Of a stretch of 8,912 nt of DNA, positions 1 through 6,217 are shown piece after piece. The translations under genes and the position numbers were made by a program. This DNA comes from Anaerolineales bacterium (GTDB taxonomy: Bacteria > Chloroflexota > Anaerolineae > Anaerolineales > E44-bin32): positions 15,929 through 24,840 of the forward strand of contig WVZH01000312.1 of NCBI GenBank assembly GCA_011772595.1, given 5' to 3'. Under the pieces are notes generated by a model that had not been told where the DNA came from, ran no database searches, and worked only from the letters and a program-made list of their open reading frames with translations. Each line of letters opens with the position of its first letter. The first letter of the stretch is position 1.

Positions 1-498
1 GAGATCCGCACCGTCCGCCACCCCTGCCGAGTCCACTAAAACAACACCTCGATTATCCAGGATGCGAATGCGGGTCTCAAGCGCCGAACTGAGTCCAACG
101 GAGGTTTCACTTAGATAAGCCAGGTTTGATTCGAGTAGATGCGGGGCGATATCTGAATCGAATGGAGCATCTTTGCTCTCGACTTGCACAGAAAGATTGC
201 CGAGTTGCTGTTGCTGCATGGTGTTGAAGGCGGGGGAAAGTGTGGTGCTCGAGGGAGGGATCGAGGCATTTGGAATCAGGGTCTGTGCGATGAGATGAGC
301 TTGTGTCGCCAGACTTTGCTCCAAGGATTGAAGGAAGTAATCTCGTACCAAGGAGAGCATTAAGAAGCCGGTGATCGTCATCGCAACGAAGATCACAGCG
401 AAGTGACTCACCATTAATTTGCTACGCAAACTACGAAATACCACGGTCAAAGGTTTAAATAATCTTGGAAAACGGGAGAAACTCGGGTGATCACTCAT
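1..498 (-). CDS. Sensor histidine kinase, N-terminal part (incomplete at left edge), PhoR-like partner of the adjacent regulator
   Basis: I translated this by hand from the minus strand; 166 residues are visible and the frame stays open to the window edge. The start ATG (498-496) lies inside the last codons of the response regulator gene, an 8-bp overlap typical of translationally coupled regulator/kinase pairs. Residues 1-30 are basic and cytoplasmic. Residues about 31-51 (HFAVIFVAMTITGFLMLSLV) form one membrane segment. Residues from about 53 on form an extracytoplasmic sensor region whose visible end, TRIRILDNRGVVLVDSAG (142-159), resembles the PAS-like fold of PhoR/ResE-type kinases. The HAMP, H-box and ATPase domains would lie beyond the edge and are not seen, so kinase identity rests on operon position, topology and this sensor motif. 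It would phosphorylate the regulator encoded just upstream. A phosphate-sensing role is inferred from the Pho box in front of the operon. Confidence 0.82.
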   Translation of the reverse strand, partial: MSDHPSFSRFPRLFKPLTVVFRSLRSKLMVSHFAVIFVAMTITGFLMLSLVRDYFLQSLEQSLATQAHLIAQTLIPNASIPPSSTTLSPAFNTMQQQQLGNLSVQVESKDAPFDSDIAPHLLESNLAYLSETSVGLSSALETRIRILDNRGVVLVDSAGVADGADL

Positions 499-1180
499 CG
501 CTCATTTTATACCCGACACCACGAATTGTGAGCATTCTTTGTGCCGCTTCCGAGTCGATTGCAAGGAGTTTCGATCGTAATCGTTTGACTGCCGTGTCAA
601 CTGTACGCACGTCACCATGGTAATCGTAGCCCCATACCTGGCTGAGTAGCTGCTCACGACTCAGAACTTGCCCTTGGTGACGCATGAAGGTCTCGAGAAG
701 GTCAAACTCAAGAGGGGTAAGGGATACGGGTGTTCCTCGCCAATGGACCTCATGTCGATCCACATCCAATACAAGCTCGCCGGATTTCAACCTCTCTTCC
801 AGCCCCCCTTGCGTCGGGTGGACACGTCGAAGTACGGATTTGATGCGTGCCATCAACTCCCGCATACTGAATGGTTTGACCACGTAATCGTCGGCTCCCA
901 ACTCGAGTCCGACAACACGATCGACTTCTTCATCACGAGCGGTGAGCATGATGATTGGCAATTCACCTTCTTTCCTCAGCGCGCGGCACACCTCCAAGCC
1001 ATCCATTCCGGGCAGCATCAAATCCAGGATGATCAAGTCGGGGTGTGATTGACGCGCCAACTCAAGGGCCTCAAGCCCATCACGTGCCACAAGAACGCGG
1101 AAATGCGCTTTCTCCAGGTTGTAGCTGAGCACGTCGACGATCGCAGGTTCGTCGTCAACGACGAGTATCGTCGCTTTCAT
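491..1180 (-). CDS. OmpR/PhoB-family response regulator (PhoB/PhoP-like)
   Basis: The protein has 229 residues, the normal length for the family. The receiver domain (1-120) has the acidic pair D9/D10, phospho-acceptor D53 in LIILDLMLPGMDG, T80 in IIMLTAR and K102 in VVKPF. The winged-helix DNA-binding domain (about 131-226) contains LTPLEFDLLETF, the recognition-helix segment VDTAVKRLRSKL and the terminal RGVGYK. The family dimerises on phosphorylation and binds direct repeats next to or in place of the -35 box. The start at 1180 is preceded by a GAGGG ribosome-binding sequence about 10 bases upstream. The gene is first in an operon with the histidine kinase, which starts within its last codons. 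A Pho-box-like direct repeat with a TATAAT box lies upstream, so PhoB/PhoP-type phosphate control with autoregulation is the best guess. Sequence alone cannot separate PhoB from other OmpR regulators, so no symbol is given. Confidence 0.93.
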   Translation of the reverse strand: MKATILVVDDEPAIVDVLSYNLEKAHFRVLVARDGLEALELARQSHPDLIILDLMLPGMDGLEVCRALRKEGELPIIMLTARDEEVDRVVGLELGADDYVVKPFSMRELMARIKSVLRRVHPTQGGLEERLKSGELVLDVDRHEVHWRGTPVSLTPLEFDLLETFMRHQGQVLSREQLLSQVWGYDYHGDVRTVDTAVKRLRSKLLAIDSEAAQRMLTIRGVGYKMSDE

Positions 1181-1206
1181 TTGGGTTTCACCCTCATCAT
1201 GGCCTC

Positions 1207-1212
1207 ATTATA
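1207..1212 (-). promoter_or_regulatory. -10 box of the two-component operon promoter
   Basis: On the minus strand these bases read TATAAT, the exact consensus. The box lies 26 bp before the regulator start codon, giving an expected transcript start near 1200 and a short leader carrying the GAGGG ribosome-binding site. No normal -35 hexamer is seen at the right distance. The Pho-box-like repeat occupies that place, as in activator-dependent PhoB promoters. Confidence 0.6.
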
Positions 1213-1223
1213 ACCATGCTTCT

Positions 1224-1241
1224 GTGACAGAATTGTGACGC
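1224..1241 (-). promoter_or_regulatory. Pho-box-like direct repeat (regulator binding site)
   Basis: On the minus strand the sequence reads GCGTCAC-AATT-CTGTCAC: two 7-bp half-sites separated by four A/T bases, an 11-bp repeat period. The E. coli Pho box consensus is CTGTCAT-A(A/T)A(T/A)-CTGTCA(T/C). The downstream half-site matches fully and the upstream one differs in its first two bases. The repeat ends 11 bp before the TATAAT box, the spacing expected when bound PhoB replaces a -35 element. It precedes a PhoB-type regulator gene, which fits autoregulation. Confidence 0.6.
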
Positions 1242-1572
1242 TGCACTGGCATGTTGGCGGCACCTAAGCTCGTCCCTTCTCAGAAGCTCGCAGCTCGCGG
1301 AAAAGTAAGCTGTGAGATCCATACGGATTTCTCTACAAGGTCACGAGAAATGGTTTTCAGGTCCATTAACCACTGCAGAGAGCATTTGGATGGACTCCTC
1401 GATTGATCGCAATAGGATAAGGTCGACACCTGCTTGATTGAGGTCATCGAGGGAGTTTTCCTGTTCTCTCCTGTGCGCTTTTCTCCGTTAAAATATCCGT
1501 ATCCAGATTTCACGCAAGCTGTACGACGACCTTGGAGGGTGAGTTCTTCAACATTTTCACGAGTGCTGGGCA
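1242..1572. other. Non-coding region between divergent regulator and oxidase genes
   Basis: I see no convincing gene here. It holds two imperfect inverted repeats. The first is CTCGCAGCT (1287-1295) with AGCTGTGAG (1308-1316), nine pairs including one G-U, loop 12. The second is ACTCCTCGAT (1394-1403) with ATCGAGGGAGT (1446-1456), ten pairs with one bulged G, loop 42, followed by TTTTC. A TAAAAT at 1489-1494 could be the -10 box of the oxidase gene, but no good -35 hexamer accompanies it. A strong GGAGG (1534-1538) is followed in the oxidase frame by a stop codon at 1540-1542, so it does not serve an upstream in-frame start of that gene. Confidence 0.4.
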
Positions 1573-4491
1573 ATGATCACCGAATACGAATTTGAAGCCA
1601 ACGAAGAGTTCATCAGGGAGTTACGCAGCGCCATCCCAGACGTTTATTTCGATCGCATGACGCGGCTGTTATACAGCACCGATGCAAGCATCTATCAGCA
1701 AATGCCGTATGGTGTCGCGATGCCGAGAGACGCGGATGACGTCGTCGCTGCGATCGAGTTGGCCGGAATGCACAATATCCCCATTCTGCCTCGGGGAGGG
1801 GGAAGCAGTCTCGCTGGTCAGGCCGTGGGCCGAGCGCTGATTCTGGACTTATCCCGGTACATGGATCAAATACTGGAAGTCGACCTCGATTCACGCACTG
1901 TACGCACGCAACCCGGCATCACGCTGGGCATGCTCAATAAACATCTCGCCCGCTTCGGCATGATGTACGGTCCCGATCCTGCCAGCGGCGATCGAGCGAC
2001 GATGGGTGGCATTCTGGGAAACAACTCCACCGGTGCGCATTCGATTGTCTACGGGATGACGGTCGATCACGTGTTGGAGGCAGAAGTCGCCTTGGTTGAC
2101 GGTCGCCGCGTCCTTTTCGACGCAATGAATGGGGAAACGTGGGAAGCACGTGCACGTCGCCCGGGCGTGGAGGGAGAGGTTTACCACGCAATCCCCCGCA
2201 TCTTGGCGCGTTATGCAGATGCGATCGCCACACGCTATCCGCAGACTTTTCGACACGTCGCCGGTTACAACTTGAATCAACTGGCAGGTGCCACGCAGCC
2301 CAACCTGGCGCAATTAATTGTTGGCTCAGAGGGCACGTTGGGTGTGATCACCGAGATGAAGCTCAATCTCGTTCCTGTCCCCAAAGTGAAGAGATTGGCG
2401 ATGGTTCACTTTTCGGAGTTGCGCGCCGCCATGGAAGCGGTTCCGCTCTTATTAGAGAGTCATCCTTCAGCGATCGAGGTGCTCGACAAGATGATGCTGG
2501 ACCTGACAAGGGATCGCATCGAATATCGACGGTTGTTGACGTTCGTGGAAGGCGATCCGCAAGCGGTGCTGCTCATTGAGTACATGGGGGAGGATGAAGG
2601 CGATCTCGACGCAGGGATCGAAAGATTAAATGTGAGGTTAAGGCAGATTCATCACAAAGATCCCGTGGTAATCGTTGAAGATCCGCGGCAGCAGGCGAAT
2701 GTTTGGTATGTCCGCAAGGGTGGGTTGGGTATTCTGATGAGCTTGCGCGGCGACGCCAAGCCGATTCCATTCATCGAGGATGCCGCCGTCCCGGTTGAAC
2801 ATTTGGCGGATTACGTCGCGCAAATTTACGATTTCGCCCACAGCGTGGGTGTTGCACAAGTAGCGATGTATGCACATGCCAGTGCGGGATGTCTTCATAT
2901 CCGCCCGGTGGTCAACCTGAAGACGAAGGAAGGGCTCCGACATCTGCGGAGCATTGCTGAAAAGTCGGTCGAACTCGTCACCCAATTTAGTGGTACGACG
3001 AGCGGAGAGCATGGGGAGGGATTGGCACGAGGTGAGTTTTCTGAGAGGCTGTTCGGTCCGGAGCTCGTGCAGGCGTTTCGCGAGGTGAAGGCTGCATTTG
3101 ATCCGCAGGGGATTATGAACCCGGGCAAGGTGGTCGACAGCCCACGAATGGATGATGAGAATTATCTACGCTTCGGATCAGACTATGCCGTGCCCCATGC
3201 TCCCGAAACAACGTTATTGAGCTTCACAAGGGATGGTGGCTTTGCCCGTGCTGTCGAAATGTGCAACGGCGCGGGTGTGTGCCGGCAGCTTGATGGAGGC
3301 GTAATGTGTCCGTCCTTCCAGGTCACGCGAAACGAGGCACACAGTACACGCGGTCGAGCGAATGCACTCCGCTCGGCGATGATGGGTTTACTTGATGTCG
3401 AGGGGATGACCTCCAAGGATGTCTACGAGGTATTGGATCTATGCCTCTCATGTCAGGCATGCAAGAGCGAGTGCCCATCCACGGTCGACATGGCGAAGTT
3501 GAAAGCCGAATTCCTTCACCACTACTACCAGAAACGCGGTGTACCGTTTCGAGCGAAGCTCTTCGCAAACATCGATAGGGTCGTACGCTGGTCGCAACCG
3601 TTTGCCCCACTCATTAATTGGTTGGCGCAAGGTCCGGGCAGTGGGTTGCTGGCGGGGCTTGGGATTCATAAAGACAGGTACTTCCCGCCGCTGGCAGCGC
3701 AACGATTCAGTCAGAAGTACCGCCGACGACTTTCTGCAGGGTCTAGCAAGCCGCCCGAAGCTGCTAAACAAGTCGTCTTTTTTCATGATACCTTCATGGA
3801 GCACTACGCACCGCACATCGGAGAAGCTGCTATCCGTGTGATTGAAGCGATCGGATTCGAGCCAATCTTACTTGAAGAGCGAGCTTGTTGCGGACGTCCG
3901 GCGATGTCGAAGGGTATCTTAGAACGAGCGAAGGAGCTGGCGCTTCACAACGTGGAACTCCTCGCCCCGTACGCGCTTCGAGGGATTCCGATCGTGGGCT
4001 GTGAGCCGAGTTGTCTGTCTATGTTGGTGGACGTCTATCCGGACCTTGTTCCCGGAGAAGAAGCGCAAGCGGTGGCGAATGCGGCCCGAATGTTAGACTC
4101 ATTTTTTGTGCGCATAGCCGAATCTGAAGATTTCGATGTCGTTTTTGACAATCGGGAAAGGCATGTGCTTTTCCATGGCCACTGCCAGCAGAAAGCAATC
4201 TTTGGAACGGAAAGCGTACAAGAGATGCTGGAGCTCATTCCTAATTGCAATGTCGAGGAGATCGAATCCGGTTGCTGTGGAATGGCGGGGTCTTTTGGGT
4301 ACGAGCAAGAACATTACGAGCTCTCGATCCAACTAGCCGAGATGAGTCTGGCACCTTCCGTGCGTGCTGCCGATACGGAGACGATCATCTGTGCGGCCGG
4401 GACGTCCTGTCGGGAGCAGATCGAGCAAGTGGCGGGTCGCGCGTCCTTGCATCCTATTGAGGTATTGGCCGAGGCGATCCTATCACAGTAG
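1573..4491 (+). CDS. Fused FAD-linked 2-hydroxyacid oxidase / 4Fe-4S / CCG-domain protein (YdiJ-like)
   Basis: The 972 residues form a three-part redox enzyme. The N-terminal FAD-binding (PCMH) domain, about 44-270, has PRGGGSSLAG (73-82), MGGILGNNSTGAHS (144-157) and GSEGTLGVIT (251-260). The FAD-oxidase C-terminal domain, about 275-520, has YAHASAGCLHIRP (433-445), SGEHGEG (477-483) and FDPQGIMNPGK (509-519). A two-cluster 4Fe-4S module uses C564, C570, C579 and C624, C627, C630, C634 (CxxCxxCxxxCP). Two CCG domains follow: ACCGR at 771 with GCEPSC at 809, then HCQQK at 870, SGCCG at 899 and CAAGTSC at 940. The order and length match E. coli YdiJ (about 1018 aa), a D-2-hydroxyglutarate dehydrogenase, and GlcD/GlpC-type fusions. 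Such enzymes pass electrons from a 2-hydroxyacid via FAD and Fe-S to the respiratory chain. D-lactate, glycolate and D-2-hydroxyglutarate all remain possible substrates. The ATG at 1573 has only a weak ribosome-binding site, and the upstream frame is closed by TGA at 1540. Confidence 0.92.
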   Translation: MITEYEFEANEEFIRELRSAIPDVYFDRMTRLLYSTDASIYQQMPYGVAMPRDADDVVAAIELAGMHNIPILPRGGGSSLAGQAVGRALILDLSRYMDQILEVDLDSRTVRTQPGITLGMLNKHLARFGMMYGPDPASGDRATMGGILGNNSTGAHSIVYGMTVDHVLEAEVALVDGRRVLFDAMNGETWEARARRPGVEGEVYHAIPRILARYADAIATRYPQTFRHVAGYNLNQLAGATQPNLAQLIVGSEGTLGVITEMKLNLVPVPKVKRLAMVHFSELRAAMEAVPLLLESHPSAIEVLDKMMLDLTRDRIEYRRLLTFVEGDPQAVLLIEYMGEDEGDLDAGIERLNVRLRQIHHKDPVVIVEDPRQQANVWYVRKGGLGILMSLRGDAKPIPFIEDAAVPVEHLADYVAQIYDFAHSVGVAQVAMYAHASAGCLHIRPVVNLKTKEGLRHLRSIAEKSVELVTQFSGTTSGEHGEGLARGEFSERLFGPELVQAFREVKAAFDPQGIMNPGKVVDSPRMDDENYLRFGSDYAVPHAPETTLLSFTRDGGFARAVEMCNGAGVCRQLDGGVMCPSFQVTRNEAHSTRGRANALRSAMMGLLDVEGMTSKDVYEVLDLCLSCQACKSECPSTVDMAKLKAEFLHHYYQKRGVPFRAKLFANIDRVVRWSQPFAPLINWLAQGPGSGLLAGLGIHKDRYFPPLAAQRFSQKYRRRLSAGSSKPPEAAKQVVFFHDTFMEHYAPHIGEAAIRVIEAIGFEPILLEERACCGRPAMSKGILERAKELALHNVELLAPYALRGIPIVGCEPSCLSMLVDVYPDLVPGEEAQAVANAARMLDSFFVRIAESEDFDVVFDNRERHVLFHGHCQQKAIFGTESVQEMLELIPNCNVEEIESGCCGMAGSFGYEQEHYELSIQLAEMSLAPSVRAADTETIICAAGTSCREQIEQVAGRASLHPIEVLAEAILSQ

Positions 4492-4807
4492 TATGCTGCC
4501 TTGGTGGGCACATGCACATCAGCAGCATAAAGACAAAAGGATGTCTAATGGATGTGCGAAGAACGGGCAAGAATTTCAATCCTTCTCGCCAGTTTTGGGT
4601 TGGTTTGTGCTATATTGGCAAATACTGACAGGTCTCGTGGACAATCCGGTTTCCGCCTGATGAAGTATAGGTTGTCATAAGCATGCCCTGACGTCTCTTA
4701 CTGGCGTACGCGCGATCCTGGTAATAATCTACAAAATACGACATCCCTGTCTCTACAAACTTGACGCACATCTGTAATCACAGGGGAAGAGGAACGGTGC
4801 GGCGACG
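4492..4807. other. Non-coding region between the oxidase and the GGDEF gene
   Basis: No credible gene is seen. Just after the oxidase stop, TATGCTGC (4492-4499) and GCAGCATA (4522-4529) form a perfect 8-bp inverted repeat around 22 bases, without a T tract. A second weak hairpin lies at 4566-4590. AGACA/TGTCT (4531-4535, 4542-4546) is a small stem. The distance and these hairpins suggest that the oxidase and the GGDEF gene are transcribed separately. No reliable promoter can be placed: TATATT (4611-4616) and TAATAAT (near 4722) lack matching -35 boxes. I saw no c-di-GMP riboswitch core. Confidence 0.4.
4566..4596 (+). terminator. Weak candidate terminator after the oxidase gene
   Basis: GGCAAGAA (4566-4573) pairs with TTCTCGCC (4583-4590) with one A-C mismatch around a 9-base loop, followed by AG and TTTT (4593-4596). 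The stem is weak and the T run short, so this is only a possible intrinsic terminator about 75 bases after the oxidase stop codon. Confidence 0.25.
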
Positions 4808-6079
4808 ATGGAAGATAATCCAACGATCCTGATCGTGGACGATGATCCTAATCTTCGAAAAACGCTCTCAGACATCCTGCTCGCCAAGGGGTATAGACCG
4901 CTTCCTGTCTCCGGTGGAACCTCTGCGCTAGTCACATTCAACGAAGACCAACCAGCGCTGGCACTCATCGATCTGAAGATGGAAGATATGTCTGGATTGG
5001 AGCTGCTTGCCAAGATTCGAGGACGATTTCCATCCACGGAATGTATCGTGCTCACGGGACATGCCTCCCGCGAAACTGCTATCGAAGCGATTAATCTTGG
5101 CGCATACAGCTATGTTGAAAAACCCTACGACATGGATCAGTTGCTGCTTACAATCCGCAGAGCTATTGAAAAGCGCACTGCGGGTGTTGAATTGCGGAAT
5201 CTGAAGGAATTCAACGAGAACATCGTCCAGCGTATGATGGAGGGCATTGTCGTCGAGGATGCGAAAGGATACGTAACTTTTGTCAACCCAGCTACAGCCA
5301 CGCTTCTAGGGTATGAGCAAGAAGAACTCATGGGAAAACACTGGACGGAATTCTGTCCCGTGGATCAACGTGCAATCATCGAAGCAGCGAATGAACGACG
5401 GGAGCAGGGAATCGCCACCGACCGATACGAAGTTGAGCTCCTGCGCAAGGATGGCACTCGGGTTCCTGTGCTTGTCAGTGGATCGGTGTTATTGGAAGGC
5501 GATCTTCAAGTAGGAACCCTCGCGGTCTTCACCGATATTACCGAAAGAAAGCGGACAGAAGAAAAGCTCCGCTATATGAGCATCCACGATGTTCTCACGG
5601 GTATCTACAACCGGGGGTACTTTGAGGAGGAAATGGCCAGGTTGGAGCGTGGCCGCCAATTCCCGATCAGCGTCGTGATGGTGGACATTGACGATCTGAA
5701 GGTTATCAACGACACCCTCGGTCATGAGGCGGGTGATGAGACACTGCGACGCTCCGCAACGGTGCTCAGGAAGATCTTTCGTGCCGACGATGTCGTCGCC
5801 AGAATCGGCGGGGACGAGTTCGCGGTCTTGCTTCCGGGTTCAGATGCGGATGTCGTAGAGACCGCCGTCGAACGTCTTCGACGGGAAATCGAAGAGCATA
5901 ACATCCAGCATGAGAAAAACCCTCTGAGTTTATCGATTGGATCGGCAACTATCCATCGTGGCGAATCAGTCACCTCGGCGATGAGAGATGCCGACAAACA
6001 AATGTATGAAGAGAAGCTCAGTAAGGGTGGTCGACCACGTTGGAAAACAAATCCCCTCTGGTCAGAGAATTCCAACTGA
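4808..6079 (+). CDS. Response regulator diguanylate cyclase, REC-PAS-GGDEF
   Basis: The protein has 423 residues. Its receiver domain (5-122) has D11/D12, phospho-acceptor D55 in LALIDLKMEDMSG, T83 in IVLTGHA and K105 in VEKPYD. A PAS domain follows (about 137-247): GIVVEDAKGYVTFVNPA, LLGYEQEEL and the closing VFTDITERKRTEE, a linker that often forms the coiled signalling helix. The GGDEF domain (about 253-410) has DVLTGIYNRGYF, metal-binding D293 in VDIDDLK, substrate residues N301 and D310 (INDTLGHEAGD) and the signature RIGGDEF (332-338). RADD (325-328), five residues before GGDEF, is an intact RxxD inhibitory site. It should therefore make c-di-GMP from two GTP, be switched by phosphorylation and perhaps a PAS ligand, and be subject to product inhibition. 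No kinase gene is adjacent, so its partner is unknown. The protein is soluble with no membrane segment. AGAGGA lies 14 bases before the ATG. Confidence 0.95.
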   Translation: MEDNPTILIVDDDPNLRKTLSDILLAKGYRPLPVSGGTSALVTFNEDQPALALIDLKMEDMSGLELLAKIRGRFPSTECIVLTGHASRETAIEAINLGAYSYVEKPYDMDQLLLTIRRAIEKRTAGVELRNLKEFNENIVQRMMEGIVVEDAKGYVTFVNPATATLLGYEQEELMGKHWTEFCPVDQRAIIEAANERREQGIATDRYEVELLRKDGTRVPVLVSGSVLLEGDLQVGTLAVFTDITERKRTEEKLRYMSIHDVLTGIYNRGYFEEEMARLERGRQFPISVVMVDIDDLKVINDTLGHEAGDETLRRSATVLRKIFRADDVVARIGGDEFAVLLPGSDADVVETAVERLRREIEEHNIQHEKNPLSLSIGSATIHRGESVTSAMRDADKQMYEEKLSKGGRPRWKTNPLWSENSN

Positions 6080-6217
6080 AGCTGGCACTGGATCAATCTT
6101 ATAAGGGGTTGGCAACGATTTTGCAACGTTGCAGTCTGCTATCCTATGTGGGAACGTTCACTCAATCGAGTGCGAATTGAAAAGGCGTAGCGAGATTTAT
6201 TAGCCGACTGGAAGACC
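6080..6217. other. Intergenic region with palindrome before the L,D-transpeptidase gene
   Basis: This 138-bp gap carries a perfect 10-bp palindrome GCAACGTTGC (6123-6132). The same GCAACG half also occurs at 6112-6117, 11 bp before its copy at 6123-6128. It also holds a small hairpin CACTC/GAGTG (6159-6163, 6168-6172). TTGCAA (6121-6126) and TATGTG (6145-6150) are 18 bp apart and could be a weak promoter overlapping the palindrome. No terminator with a T run is seen after the GGDEF gene. Confidence 0.35.

Noticed and set aside
668..1048. Plus-strand open frame opposite the response regulator
   Set aside because: It is fully antisense to a well-supported receiver/winged-helix gene and has no recognisable domain.
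1280..1573. 97-codon minus-strand frame in the gap before the oxidase
   Set aside because: There is no ribosome-binding site, no domain, and an odd mix of residues. It spans the inverted repeats and is best seen as chance.
4541..4660. 39-residue plus-strand frame after the oxidase, with a hydrophobic middle
   Set aside because: AGG abuts the start codon directly and no relative is recognised. The predicted hydrophobic stretch is short and it overlaps a candidate terminator hairpin.
4672..4678. TTGTCAT, a single Pho-box-like half-site before the GGDEF gene
   Set aside because: No second half-site occurs 11 bp away and no -10 box is properly placed, so one 7-mer match is not evidence.
4492..4807. 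A c-di-GMP riboswitch in front of the diguanylate cyclase gene
   Set aside because: I looked for the conserved GEMM core and tetraloop-receptor elements and found none.
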